DNA of 64,000 nucleotides, from contig NZ_RHHB01000006.1 in the NCBI RefSeq assembly GCF_003710805.1, positions 62,001-126,000 on the forward strand, written 5' to 3'. The notes under the pieces are model-generated. The model saw nothing but the letters and a program-made list of their open reading frames with translations, did not search any database and was not told where the DNA came from. Positions 34,506 through 43,241 of the stretch are shown here, piece by piece (the first letter of the stretch is position 1; each line of letters opens with the position of its first letter). Both the position numbers and the translations under genes were made by a program. The stretch is from Agromyces tardus (GTDB taxonomy: Bacteria; Actinomycetota; Actinomycetes; Actinomycetales; Microbacteriaceae).

Positions 34506-35240
34506 TCACCACCGCCCGAGCGAGGCGCTGAGCACGGCGATCGCCGCAGGTCCCGCCGTCGAGGTGCGCAGCACCGACGATCCGAGGCGCACCCGCTCCG
34601 CTCCCGCCGCCTCGAGCCGCTCGAGCTCCTTCGGGTCGATGCCGCCCTCGGGGCCCACGACGAGCACGAGGTCGCGGCCGTCGGGCCGGATGCCGCTGAG
34701 CGGCGTCGTCGCGGTGGGCTCGAGCAGCAGCATCCGCTCGCCCTCGAACCGCGCGGGGAGCTGCCCGGTGCTCGCGACCGCGTCGACCTCGGGGAGCCAC
34801 GCGCGAATCGACTGCTTGACGGCCTCGCGCACGATGGCCGCCCAGCGCGCACGGCCCTTCTCGGCCTTCGCGCCTTCCCAGCGGGAGACCGAGCGCGCGG
34901 CCGACCACGGCACGATGCGGTCGACGCCGAGCTCGGTCGCCGCCTGCACCGCGAGCTCGTCGCGATCGCCCTTCGCGAGCGCCTGGACGAGCGTGATGCG
35001 GGGAGCCGCGGCCGCCTCGACGTGCACCTCGTCGACCTCGAGCTGGAGCCGCCGGGGCTCGGTCGCCGTCACGGTGCCGCGCACGACGCGTCCGCGCCCG
35101 TCGCCGATCGCAACGCGCTCGCCGGTGCGCACGCGGGCGACCGTGACGGCGTGGCGCGCCTCGTCGCCGTCGAGCACGACCGTCGAGCCCGCGGTCGCGC
35201 CGGCGAGGTCGAGCGACTCGTCGAGGTAGAGGTTGCCCAT
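34506..35240 (-). CDS. rsmE: 16S rRNA m3U1498 methyltransferase RsmE
   Basis: A 244-residue SPOUT-class methyltransferase modifying U1498 of 16S rRNA. An N-terminal PUA-like domain (residues 1-75) is followed by the SPOUT fold with LVQALAKGDRDELAVQAATELG (split over two blocks) and the SAM-knot motif VVGPEGGIDPKELE (about 190) and LGSSVLRTSTAGPAA. It lies 12 nt after dnaJ, as in most actinobacteria. Confidence 0.95.
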   Translation of the reverse strand: MGNLYLDESLDLAGATAGSTVVLDGDEARHAVTVARVRTGERVAIGDGRGRVVRGTVTATEPRRLQLEVDEVHVEAAAAPRITLVQALAKGDRDELAVQAATELGVDRIVPWSAARSVSRWEGAKAEKGRARWAAIVREAVKQSIRAWLPEVDAVASTGQLPARFEGERMLLLEPTATTPLSGIRPDGRDLVLVVGPEGGIDPKELERLEAAGAERVRLGSSVLRTSTAGPAAIAVLSASLGRW

Positions 35241-35252
35241 CGCGGCATCCGC

Positions 35253-36356
35253 CTAGCCGAGGAACCGGTCGCGGAGCCGCGCGAACAGGCCCTGCTGGAA
35301 GTGCCCGAGCTGCGGCGGGTGCGCCTTGCGCACCTTGGCGAGCTGCTCGATGAGCTCGCGCTCCTTGTGCGAGAGCTTCGTGGGCGTCACCACGTGCACC
35401 GCGACCTTGAGGTCGCCGCGACCGGAGCCGCGCAGGTGCGTGATGCCGCGGTCCTTCACGGTGAGGATCTCGCCGCTCTGCACCCCGGCCTTCACCTCGA
35501 GCTCGACGTCGCCGTCGAGCGCGGGCACATGCGCCGTGGTGCCGAGCACCGCGTCGGTCATCTGCACCTCGAGGGTGCAGAGCAGGTCGTCGCCGTTGCG
35601 GCTGAAGACCTCGTGGTTCTTCACCTTGATCTCGAGGTAGAGGTCGCCGTTCGCGCCGCCGGCGGGCCCCGCCTCGCCGGAGCCGGGCATCTGCAGTCGC
35701 ACGCCGGTGTCGACGCCCGCGGGGATGTCGACGGGCACGGTGCGGCGCGCGCGCACCCGGCCCTGGCCCTGGCAGGTGACGCACGGCGTGGTGATGACCG
35801 TGCCGTAGCCGCGGCACGAACCGCAGGGGCTCGAGGTCATCACGTTGCCGAGGAGCGAGCGCACGGCACGCTGGATCGAACCCGAGCCGCCGCAGATGTC
35901 GCACGTCACGGGCGAGGTGCCCGGCTGGCAGCACGAGCCGTGGCACGTGTCGCAGACCACGGCCGTGTCGACCTCGATGTCGCGGTGCGTGCCGAAGACG
36001 ACCTCCTCGAGTCCGACCTCCACGCGGATGAGCGCGTCCTGGCCGCGCTCGCGCCGCGACCGCGGGCCGCGACTGGCCTGGCCGGCGCCGAAGAACGTCT
36101 CGAAGATGTCGCCGAACCCGCCGAAGTTCTGGCCGCCGCCGCCGAACCCGCCCTGGCCGCCGAGGTCGTACTGCTCGCGCTGCTTCGGGTCCGAGAGCAC
36201 GTCATAGGCGTGCGTGACCATCTTGAACCGCTCGGATGCCTCGGCGCCCGGGTTCACGTCGGGGTGGAGCTCGCGCGCGAGTCGCCGGTAGGCCTTCTTG
36301 ATCTCGTCTGGGGAGGCGTCGCGTGCGACGCCGAGGACCTCGTAGTGGTCGGCCAC
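35253..36356 (-). CDS. dnaJ: Chaperone protein DnaJ
   Basis: A 367-residue DnaK co-chaperone. The J domain is at residues 1-68 with the HPD tripeptide ([11 protein letters not shown]); a Gly/Phe-rich linker follows, then the zinc centre with four C-x2-C-type repeats (CDTC, CDIC, CGSC, CVTC; about 135-205) and the C-terminal peptide-binding domain. It is the second DnaJ type normally paired with hrcA in actinobacteria. GTG start at 36356; it is transcribed after hrcA under the CIRCE element. Confidence 0.96.
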   Translation of the reverse strand: MADHYEVLGVARDASPDEIKKAYRRLARELHPDVNPGAEASERFKMVTHAYDVLSDPKQREQYDLGGQGGFGGGGQNFGGFGDIFETFFGAGQASRGPRSRRERGQDALIRVEVGLEEVVFGTHRDIEVDTAVVCDTCHGSCCQPGTSPVTCDICGGSGSIQRAVRSLLGNVMTSSPCGSCRGYGTVITTPCVTCQGQGRVRARRTVPVDIPAGVDTGVRLQMPGSGEAGPAGGANGDLYLEIKVKNHEVFSRNGDDLLCTLEVQMTDAVLGTTAHVPALDGDVELEVKAGVQSGEILTVKDRGITHLRGSGRGDLKVAVHVVTPTKLSHKERELIEQLAKVRKAHPPQLGHFQQGLFARLRDRFLG

Positions 36357-36418
36357 GGAGGGCTTGTCCTTTCGATTGCCGGATGTCGCGGACGCCGGAT
36401 CTGGGCGGCCCGCGGCGG

Positions 36419-37441
36419 TCAGTGCTCGCCGAGCGTTCGGGAGAGGTAGCGCGCGACCGCGCGGACCGCGGCCATGCTGTGGGAGTAGTCCATGCGGGTG
36501 GGCCCGACGATGCCGAGCCGGGAGACGTCGCGACCGGGGATCTCGAACGCGCTCGAGACGATGGAGGTCTCGGCGAGCCCGAACGAGGCGTTCTCGCGCC
36601 CGATGCGCACCGCGACCGCGTGCTCGTCGGAGGCCATCTCGCCGAAGAGCTTGAGCAGGACGACCTGCTCCTCGATCGCCTCGATGACGCCGAGGATCGA
36701 GCCCGCGAAGTCCTGCTCGGTTCGCACGAGGTTCGCGGCGCCCGCGACGACGAGGCGATCGTGCCGCTGCACGCGGGCCTGCTCGGCGAGCGTCGCCGCG
36801 AGCGTGTGCGCGACGGCGGCGTGCCGCCGATCGAGCCCCTCGATGTCGCCCATGAGCGCCTCGGCGGCCTCCGCCATCGTGCGGCCCCCCGCGAGCTCGT
36901 TGAGGCGCCCGCGCAGGTCGGCGAGCGTCTCGTCGTCGACGGGCGCATCGAGCTCGGCGAGGCGCTGCTCGACCTGCCCCGAGTCGGAGATCAGCACGCA
37001 GAGCACCCGGGTCGGCGCGAGCGAGACGAGCTCGACGTGGCGGACCCGCGCGCTCGCGAAGCTCGGGTACTGCACGACCGCGAGCTGCTTCGTGAGCTGC
37101 GAGATGAGCCGCACGGTGCGGGCGAGCAGCTCGTCGAGGTCGCTGGACTCGCCGAGGAACGTCTCGATCGCATGACGCTGCGCCGGCGTGAGCGGACGCA
37201 CGTCGGTGAGCTGGTCGACGAACACCCGGTAGCCCTTGTCGGTGGGGATGCGCCCCGACGAGGTGTGCGGGGCCGCGATGAGCTCCTCCTCCTCGAGGAG
37301 GGCCATGTCGTTGCGGATCGTCGCGGCCGACACGCCGAACGAGTGACGCTCGACGATCGACTTGGAGCCCACGGGCTCGCGGGAGGCGACGTAGTCCTGC
37401 ACGATCGCGCGGAGCACCGCGAGACTGCGTTCGGAGACCAT
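36419..37441 (-). CDS. hrcA: Heat-inducible transcription repressor HrcA
   Basis: A 340-residue repressor of heat-shock genes that binds CIRCE. The N-terminal winged helix (residues about 1-75, [24 protein letters not shown] split across the helices) is followed by the HrcA/GAF-like domain with [14 protein letters not shown] and the dimerisation end [20 protein letters not shown]-type segment. The ATG at 37441 follows GAGGG about 5 nt upstream. The CIRCE operator lies 29 bp before it, so it controls itself, dnaJ and probably downstream genes. Confidence 0.96.
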   Translation of the reverse strand: MVSERSLAVLRAIVQDYVASREPVGSKSIVERHSFGVSAATIRNDMALLEEEELIAAPHTSSGRIPTDKGYRVFVDQLTDVRPLTPAQRHAIETFLGESSDLDELLARTVRLISQLTKQLAVVQYPSFASARVRHVELVSLAPTRVLCVLISDSGQVEQRLAELDAPVDDETLADLRGRLNELAGGRTMAEAAEALMGDIEGLDRRHAAVAHTLAATLAEQARVQRHDRLVVAGAANLVRTEQDFAGSILGVIEAIEEQVVLLKLFGEMASDEHAVAVRIGRENASFGLAETSIVSSAFEIPGRDVSRLGIVGPTRMDYSHSMAAVRAVARYLSRTLGEH

Positions 37442-37469
37442 CGACCCTCGCTTCCCTCGGCGACTCGGT

Positions 37470-37496
37470 TTAGCACTCGATCTGCGTGACTGCTAA
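37470..37496. promoter_or_regulatory. CIRCE operator
   Basis: TTAGCACTC - 9 nt - GACTGCTAA. The left arm is the exact CIRCE half-site; the right arm differs from the consensus GAGTGCTAA at one base. It lies just downstream of a TATGAT -10 hexamer (minus strand 37504-37499) and before hrcA, where HrcA would block transcription. Confidence 0.92.
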
Positions 37497-37498
37497 TC

Positions 37499-37504
37499 AT
37501 ATCG
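37499..37504 (-). promoter_or_regulatory. -10 hexamer of hrcA operon
   Basis: TATGAT on the minus strand; the transcription start expected about 7 bp downstream falls inside the CIRCE element, the usual geometry for HrcA repression. The -35 box is not clear. Confidence 0.6.
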
Positions 37505-37641
37505 CGAGATATCGGGGCAGGCACCGTTGCCGGGCCCGAAGCGCCCGCGCTACGTTATGCATCACCGCGAATCGCCATCCCCCCTGACCGCTGATCGCAG
37601 CGCAGACGCGGCCCAACCCCGAACCCCCGAAAGGCACGTCG

Positions 37642-38073
37642 ATGACCGACCCCAGTTCGCAGCTCCCCGATCCGAACGTCCCCCCGGCACCCCAGCCGGC
37701 CGCGCCCGCACCCGCAGCGCCGCTCTCGCACGAGCAGGACCTGCAGTGGGCCTCCTTCGCCCACCTCGGCGGCATCCTGGGCCTGCTCCCCTCGCTCATC
37801 ATCTGGCTCGTCTTCAAGGACCGCGGATCGTTCACGAACACCGAGGCCAAGGAAGCGCTGAACTTCCAGATCACCGTCGTGATGGCCTGGGTGGCGCTCT
37901 TCATCGTGTCCAGCATCCTCACGGCCGTCACCTTCGGCATCTTCGGATACCTCGCGCCGCTGCTGTACCTCGCCCTCTGGGCGGCCGTGATCGTGTTCTC
38001 GATCCTCGGCTTCCTCAAGGCGAAGGACGGCAACCACTACCGCTACCCGTTCGCCATCCGCCTCATCAAGTAA
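37642..38073 (+). CDS. DUF4870 membrane protein 1
   Basis: A 143-residue protein: a Pro/Ala-rich disordered N-terminus (residues 1-30), then DUF4870 with WASFAHLGGILGLLPSLIIW (about 36-55), the conserved EAKEALNFQITV (about 70-81) and two more helices. GAAAGG lies 9 nt upstream of the ATG. A -10-like TACGTT is near 37551. The family (Tic20-like topology) has no settled function. A paralogue follows immediately. Confidence 0.88.
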   Translation: MTDPSSQLPDPNVPPAPQPAAPAPAAPLSHEQDLQWASFAHLGGILGLLPSLIIWLVFKDRGSFTNTEAKEALNFQITVVMAWVALFIVSSILTAVTFGIFGYLAPLLYLALWAAVIVFSILGFLKAKDGNHYRYPFAIRLIK

Positions 38074-38187
38074 CGCCGACCCGCCGACGCGCCGGGAGAC
38101 TCGTCCTCGCTCGGCGCGTCGTCGTGTGCCAGCATGAGGAACACCGAATCTCGCGATCTCGGAGAGTCCGACCAAGGAGCACGCATC

Positions 38188-38631
38188 ATGTCCGACGCAC
38201 CACCTCCCACGCCGCCGACCCCGCCCACTCCCCCGCCGCCGCCGCCGCCCGGCCCCCCGACGCCGCCTCCGCCTCCCGGCCCGGGCGACTACCAGCAGAA
38301 CGCACCCATGAACCCGTCCGACGAGAAGCTCTGGGCGACGCTGATCCACATCGGCGGCATCTTCTTCAGCTTCGTGCCGGCGCTCATCGGGTACCTCGTC
38401 CTGAAGGACAAGGGGCCGTTCATCCGCGAGCACACGGCGACCGCGCTGAACTTCCAGATCACGATGGCGATCGCCTACGTGGTCGGGTCGTTCCTCGTGT
38501 TCATCATCGTGGGCATCTTCGTGCTGATCGCCGTGTGGATCGTCACGATCATCTTCAGCATCATGGCGGCGGTGAGGGCCAACCAGGGCCAGCCGTACAC
38601 CTACCCGCTCTCGATCAAGTTCGTGAGCTGA
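38188..38631 (+). CDS. DUF4870 membrane protein 2 with polyproline N-terminus
   Basis: A 147-residue paralogue of the preceding gene. The N-terminal 40 residues are nearly all Pro with Gly/Thr, more extreme than in its neighbour; the DUF4870 part has WATLIHIGGIFFSFVPALIG and HTATALNFQITMAI followed by two helices. The ATG at 38188 has AAGGAG 8 nt upstream; an upstream in-frame ATG at 38134 lacks one. Polyproline runs of this kind need EF-P for translation and may mediate protein contacts. Function unknown. Confidence 0.88.
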   Translation: MSDAPPPTPPTPPTPPPPPPPGPPTPPPPPGPGDYQQNAPMNPSDEKLWATLIHIGGIFFSFVPALIGYLVLKDKGPFIREHTATALNFQITMAIAYVVGSFLVFIIVGIFVLIAVWIVTIIFSIMAAVRANQGQPYTYPLSIKFVS

Positions 38632-38648
38632 TCCGTCAGGATCGCATC

Positions 38649-38684
38649 GACGAGGCCCCCTCCGCGCGCGGAGGGGGCCTCGTC
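38649..38684. terminator. Bidirectional terminator after the DUF4870 genes
   Basis: An almost perfect palindrome, GACGAGGCCCCCTCCGC (38649-38665) against GCGGAGGGGGCCTCGTC (38668-38684), giving a stem of 17-18 bp. It lies between the convergent DUF4870 gene and hemW and is the strongest hairpin in the window. Confidence 0.9.
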
Positions 38685-38760
38685 CGCGTTCGACCGTCGC
38701 CCGACCGGCCGTCGCGGGTGGGCGTCACCGGGTCGGCGTCGCCGGCTCGGCCGTCGCGGA

Positions 38761-39990
38761 TCACCCGTCGCCGAGCAGCCGGCGCACGACCGCGTCGGCG
38801 AGCAGCCGTCCGCTCCTCGTGAGCGTGAGCCCGCCGGCGAGGGCGGCCTTCGCATCGACGAGGCCGTCGGCGATGAGTCCCGCCACGGCGTGGCGGCCAC
38901 CGGCGTGCAGCGACGCGATGTCGATCCCCTCGCGGATGCGGGTGAGCAGCAGCACCCGCTCGGTCTCGCGGGTGGGGCCGTCGAGCGTCTCGCGCCCGAC
39001 CGCGGGCGAGATCCCCGCCGCGAGCCGCTCCGCGTAGGCGGCGGGATGCTTCGCGTTCCACCAGCGCACGCCGCCCACGTGGCTGTGCGCTCCCGGCCCG
39101 ATGCCCCACCAGTCGTCGCCGCGCCAATAGCCGAGGTTGTGACGCGAGCGGAACGCGGCATCCGTCGCCCAGTTGCTGACCTCGTACCAGTCGTAGCCCG
39201 CGGTGCCGAGGAGCTCGTCGGCGAGCTCGTACATGTCGGCCTCGAGGTCGTCGTCGGGCCGGGCGAGCTCGCCGCGGCGGATCTGCCGGGCGAGCTTCGT
39301 GCCGTCCTCGACGATGAGGGCGTACGCGCTGAGGTGGTCGGGCCGCTCGGAAATCGCCGCCTCGAGGCTCCGGCGCCAGTCGTCGAGCGACTCCCCCGGC
39401 GTGCCGTAGATCAGGTCGAGGCTCACGTCGAGTCCGGCCTCGCGCGCCCAGCCCACGACGAGCGGCACGCGAGCGGGATCGTGTGTGCGGTCGAGCGCCG
39501 CGAGCACGTGCGGCACGGCCGACTGCATGCCGAACGAGACGCGCGTGAAGCCGCCCTCGGCGAGGCGCGCGAGGTCGTCGCGGTCGACGGAATCGGGATT
39601 CGCCTCCGTCGTGACCTCGGCGCCCTCGACGAGGCCGAACTCGTCGCGCACCGCGGCGAGCATGCGCACGAGGTCGCCCGCGGGCAGCATCGTGGGGGTG
39701 CCGCCGCCGAAGAAGACGGTGTCGGCGGTGCGAGCAGGCAGCCCGGATGCCTCGAGCACGCGCCGCGACATCCGGATCTCGTCGATCGCCTGGCCCGCGT
39801 AGTCGGCTTGGCGCACCCCGCGCAGCTCGCCCGCGGTGTAGGTGTTGAAGTCGCAGTAACCGCAGCGGACGCGGCAGAACGGGACGTGCACGTAGACGCC
39901 GAAGGCGCGGTCGGTCGCGCCGTCGGCCGCGGAGGCGGGCAGGAGCCCGTCGGCCGGCGCGGGATCGCCCAGCGGGAGTGGGCCTGCCAC
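38761..39990 (-). CDS. hemW: Radical SAM heme chaperone HemW-type protein
   Basis: A 409-residue radical SAM protein. The 4Fe-4S motif C-x3-C-x2-C is in PFCRVRCGYCDFNTY (about residues 38-52); VFFGGGTPTML is the glycine motif binding SAM, EVTTEANPDSV and VSFGMQSAVPHVLAALDRTH fit the HemN/HemW family. It has the shorter N-terminus of HemW, a heme-trafficking protein, rather than of coproporphyrinogen dehydrogenase HemN. GTG start at 39990, 3 nt after the DUF1990 stop. Confidence 0.92.
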   Translation of the reverse strand: MAGPLPLGDPAPADGLLPASAADGATDRAFGVYVHVPFCRVRCGYCDFNTYTAGELRGVRQADYAGQAIDEIRMSRRVLEASGLPARTADTVFFGGGTPTMLPAGDLVRMLAAVRDEFGLVEGAEVTTEANPDSVDRDDLARLAEGGFTRVSFGMQSAVPHVLAALDRTHDPARVPLVVGWAREAGLDVSLDLIYGTPGESLDDWRRSLEAAISERPDHLSAYALIVEDGTKLARQIRRGELARPDDDLEADMYELADELLGTAGYDWYEVSNWATDAAFRSRHNLGYWRGDDWWGIGPGAHSHVGGVRWWNAKHPAAYAERLAAGISPAVGRETLDGPTRETERVLLLTRIREGIDIASLHAGGRHAVAGLIADGLVDAKAALAGGLTLTRSGRLLADAVVRRLLGDG

Positions 39991-39993
39991 GGG

Positions 39994-40644
39994 TCAGGCG
40001 CCTCCGGCCGGGTGCAGCGCGCGCAGCTCGACCCGGGTGAGCTCGCGGCGGCGGCGGCGGATGCCGGGCGCCGTGAGGGCGCGGATGCCGCCGGGCGTCT
40101 GCAGGATCGACCGGATCGTGAGCCACACGGTGTCGTCGTCGCGATGCTCGAGCACGAACGACTCCTCGCCGCTCTCGGGGCCCGGCGCCGTCGTGCCGTA
40201 GGCGAAGCCCACGAGGTTGGGCTCGTCGAGCACGTAGACCACGAGCACGGGCGTCGAGGCGGTGCCGAAGCGCTTCCTGCGCCGGAGGGTCGCGGTCATG
40301 CCGGCCGCGATGTAGGGCGTGCCGTCGGCCGCGAAGCGCTGCTCGCTGCGCGGCGCGGGCTGCTCGGGGAGCGGCGTTCCGTCGGCGTCGTAGACGATGC
40401 CCGGGTACTGGGCGCCGGTGCCCGCGGAGATGTCGTCGACCTCGAAGCCCGAGCCCCGCTGGATGCCCCACGACATGAGGGACTCCGCAGCGCGATCGAA
40501 CCGCCCCTGGCCGGAGCCGAGCCGCACGGTGTCCTCGGCCGGGCGGAACCCCGCGGGCGGGTAGCGCAGCAGGTCGGGGTCGAGGGTCGCCCCGATCGCC
40601 CCGTACGTGACCGACTGGTCGGTGAAGGTGCTCCGGCGAGTCAT
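39994..40644 (-). CDS. DUF1990 family protein
   Basis: A 216-residue soluble protein. The sequence TDQSVTYGAIGAT near the N-terminus and the repeated beta-rich blocks (GFAYGTTAPGPESGEESFVLE) are those of DUF1990, widespread in actinobacteria and plants, with a SRPBCC-like fold expected. Its function is unknown. ATG 40644; on the minus strand TACGAT (40738-40733) is a likely -10 giving a leader of about 80 nt. Downstream it is joined to hemW with a 3-nt gap. Confidence 0.85.
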   Translation of the reverse strand: MTRRSTFTDQSVTYGAIGATLDPDLLRYPPAGFRPAEDTVRLGSGQGRFDRAAESLMSWGIQRGSGFEVDDISAGTGAQYPGIVYDADGTPLPEQPAPRSEQRFAADGTPYIAAGMTATLRRRKRFGTASTPVLVVYVLDEPNLVGFAYGTTAPGPESGEESFVLEHRDDDTVWLTIRSILQTPGGIRALTAPGIRRRRRELTRVELRALHPAGGA

Positions 40645-40774
40645 CGGTGGTCCCTTACGTCGTCTCGTCCCGCCGTGCGGCATCGGCCGAGGCGGGCTGC
40701 GCGGGCCTACGGGCAGGCGTGCGCATCCGACAATCGTAGCCACCGGTCGCTGGGAGGACGGCGGCGAGCGGCCG

Positions 40775-41176
40775 TCACCCCGTCGCGACGGGGGCCGACG
40801 AGCGTCGCCGGGCGCGAAGCCATTCGAGGAGGAAGAGCAGGCCGATGATGAGCGGCGGTGCGGTGACGATGCCCGCGTAGACCCACTCCGGCATCCAGCT
40901 GAAGATCGAGGCGACCGCGTAGCCGAGGAACCCGATCGCGGCCACGAGCGGCCACCACCAGCCCAGCACGAGCGCGATGAGCAGGATGACCGCGGGCAGC
41001 AGGTGCGTCACCACGGCCCACTGGTCGATCCACGTGCCGGATGACTGCGCTTGGCCCTGCGTCGGCTCCTGGCGCGCCTGCGACTCGTTCCACCAGGCCC
41101 ACCACAGCACCGCCACGTACAGGATGCCGAGGATCCTCGCGATCCACCCGGGTACGCCCGTCCTGCGCTGCTCCAT
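40775..41176 (-). CDS. Small membrane protein of unknown function
   Basis: A 133-residue protein with four hydrophobic segments (about residues 11-28, 56-72, 73-92 and 98-118) and Trp-rich ends (VLWWAWWNE, LGWWWPLV). The C-terminus is short and Arg-rich, so it is cytoplasmic. I recognise no family with confidence. ATG at 41176 with GAGGGG about 7 nt upstream. It is 129 bp downstream of lepA and may be the last gene of that unit unless the hairpin at 41276 stops transcription. Confidence 0.75.
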   Translation of the reverse strand: MEQRRTGVPGWIARILGILYVAVLWWAWWNESQARQEPTQGQAQSSGTWIDQWAVVTHLLPAVILLIALVLGWWWPLVAAIGFLGYAVASIFSWMPEWVYAGIVTAPPLIIGLLFLLEWLRARRRSSAPVATG

Positions 41177-41275
41177 CGCGACACCCCTCCCGGAGACTGC
41201 GAGTCCGGCGCCCGCTGGCGCCGGGCTCGTCCGCAGCCGTCGCGACCATCATGCGGGCCGCCGGGCTCGCGCACA

Positions 41276-41289
41276 GGGCCGGAAGGCCC
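41276..41289 (-). terminator. Terminator-like hairpin after lepA
   Basis: GGGCC-GGAA-GGCCC, a compact 5-bp stem with tetraloop, flanked by further complementary GCGGGCC (41253-41259)/GGCCCGC (41285-41291). It lies 16 bp past the lepA stop. Weak because the stem is short and lacks a U-tract. Confidence 0.4.
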
Positions 41290-41305
41290 GCAGCGCGAGA
41301 CGCGC

Positions 41306-43162
41306 CTACTTCTTGGCGTCCTTCTTCTCGGTCTCGCCCGAGAGCGCGGCGATGAACGCCTCCTGGGGGACCTCGACGCGGCCGACCATCTTCATGCGCT
41401 TCTTGCCCTCCTTCTGCTTCTCGAGGAGCTTGCGCTTGCGGGTGATGTCGCCGCCGTAGCACTTGGCCAGGACGTCCTTGCGCATCGCACGGATCGACTC
41501 GCGGGCGATGATGCGGGCGCCGATCGCGGCCTGGATCGGCACCTCGAACTGCTGCCGCGGGATGAGCTCGCGCAGGCGCCCGGTCATGAGCACGCCGTAG
41601 GCGTAGGCCTTGTCGCGGTGCACGATCGCGCTGAACGCGTCGACCTGCTCGCCCTGGAGCAGGATGTCGACCTTCACGAGGTCGGCGGCCTGGTCGCCCA
41701 CCGGCTCGTAGTCGAGCGACGCGTAGCCCGCGGTCTTGGACTTCAGCTGGTCGAAGAAGTCGAAGACGATCTCGCCGAGCGGCATGTTGTAGCGGATCTC
41801 GACGCGGTCCTCGCCGAGGTACTCCATGCCGAGCAGCGAGCCGCGCCGCGACTGGCAGAGCTCCATGATCGTGCCCACGTAGTCCTTCGGGGCGAGGATC
41901 GCGGCGCGCACCATGGGCTCGCGCACCTCGGCGATCTTCGCGCCCGTCGGGAACTCGCTCGGGTTGGTGACCGTGACCGTCTTCCTGTCTTCGGTGGTGA
42001 CCTCGTAGATCACCGACGGCGCCGTGGCGATGATGTCGAGGTCGAACTCGCGGCGCAGCCGCTCGGTGACGATCTCGAGGTGCAGCAGGCCGAGGAATCC
42101 GCAGCGGAACCCGAAGCCGAGGGCGACCGAGGTCTCGGGCTCGTAGACGAGCGCGGCATCCGACAGCTTGAGCTTGTCGAGTGCCTCGCGCAGCTCGGGG
42201 TAGTCGCTGCCGTCGATCGGGTAGAGGCCGGAGAACACCATGGGCAGGGGCTCGGTGTAGCCGGCGAGCGCCTCCGTCGCGGGCTTCGACGCGGTCGTCA
42301 CCGTGTCGCCGACCTTCGACTGGCGCACGTCCTTCACGCCCGTGATGAGGTAGCCGACCTCGCCGACGCCGAGGCCCCTCGTGGGCGTGGGCTCGGGGGC
42401 GCTCACGCCGATCTCGAGGATCTCGTGGGTCGCCCTCGTCGACATCATCTGGATGCGCTCGCGCGGGTTCAGGTGCCCGTCGACCATGCGCACGTAGGTC
42501 ACGACGCCGCGGTAGCTGTCGTAGACGGAGTCGAAGATCATGGCCCGCGCCGGGGCGTCCGCGCGGCCGACCGGTGCGGGGATGCGCTCGACGACGCGAT
42601 CGAGGAGTTCCTCGACGCCGACGCCGGTCTTGCCCGACACCCGGAGGACGTCGTCGGGCGACCCGCCGATGAGGTCGGCGAGCTCGCGCGCATACTTCTC
42701 GGGCTCTGCCGCGGGCAGGTCGATCTTGTTGAGCACGGGGATGATCTCGAGGTCGTTCTCGAGTGCGAGGTAGAGGTTCGCGAGCGTCTGCGCCTCGATG
42801 CCCTGCGCGGCATCCACGAGCAGGATCGCGCCCTCGCACGCCGCGAGCGAGCGCGAGACCTCGTAGCTGAAGTCCACGTGGCCGGGCGTGTCGATCATGT
42901 TGAGGGCGTACGACGTGTCGCCGACCTGCCACGGCATGCGCACGGCCTGGCTCTTGATGGTGATGCCGCGCTCGCGCTCGATGTCCATGCGGTCGAGGTA
43001 CTGGGCGCGCATGTCCCGGTCGCTCACCACTCCCGTGATACCGAGCATGCGGTCGGCGAGGGTCGACTTGCCGTGGTCGATGTGCGCGATGATGCAGAAG
43101 TTGCGGATCAGCGCGGGGTCGGTGGCAGCGGGCACCGGGGCATTGGCGGCTCGAGGGGACAT
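41306..43162 (-). CDS. lepA: Elongation factor 4 (LepA)
   Basis: A 618-residue translational GTPase that acts on stalled or mistranslocated ribosomes. G1 [15 protein letters not shown] (about 26-40), G2 [13 protein letters not shown]3 DTPGHVDF and G4 NKIDLPAA are intact, followed by EF-G-like domains and the LepA-specific C-terminal domain (end rich in Lys). The ATG at 43162 follows GAGAAT by 7 nt in the element TGGGAGAATCG, shared with recO and dusB. Confidence 0.97.
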   Translation of the reverse strand: MSPRAANAPVPAATDPALIRNFCIIAHIDHGKSTLADRMLGITGVVSDRDMRAQYLDRMDIERERGITIKSQAVRMPWQVGDTSYALNMIDTPGHVDFSYEVSRSLAACEGAILLVDAAQGIEAQTLANLYLALENDLEIIPVLNKIDLPAAEPEKYARELADLIGGSPDDVLRVSGKTGVGVEELLDRVVERIPAPVGRADAPARAMIFDSVYDSYRGVVTYVRMVDGHLNPRERIQMMSTRATHEILEIGVSAPEPTPTRGLGVGEVGYLITGVKDVRQSKVGDTVTTASKPATEALAGYTEPLPMVFSGLYPIDGSDYPELREALDKLKLSDAALVYEPETSVALGFGFRCGFLGLLHLEIVTERLRREFDLDIIATAPSVIYEVTTEDRKTVTVTNPSEFPTGAKIAEVREPMVRAAILAPKDYVGTIMELCQSRRGSLLGMEYLGEDRVEIRYNMPLGEIVFDFFDQLKSKTAGYASLDYEPVGDQAADLVKVDILLQGEQVDAFSAIVHRDKAYAYGVLMTGRLRELIPRQQFEVPIQAAIGARIIARESIRAMRKDVLAKCYGGDITRKRKLLEKQKEGKKRMKMVGRVEVPQEAFIAALSGETEKKDAKK

Positions 43163-43226
43163 CCCGACGATTCTCCCATGAGTTCGGTTCGCACTTTCGA
43201 CGGATGCCGTGCACGGGCGCGCTGGC

Positions 43227-43232
43227 TAGTCT
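43227..43232 (+). promoter_or_regulatory. -10 hexamer for the second kinase operon
   Basis: TAGTCT, nine bases before the ATG at 43242, so the leader would be at most a few nucleotides. It is divergent from the lepA promoter. Confidence 0.45.
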
Positions 43233-43241
43233 GGGATCACC

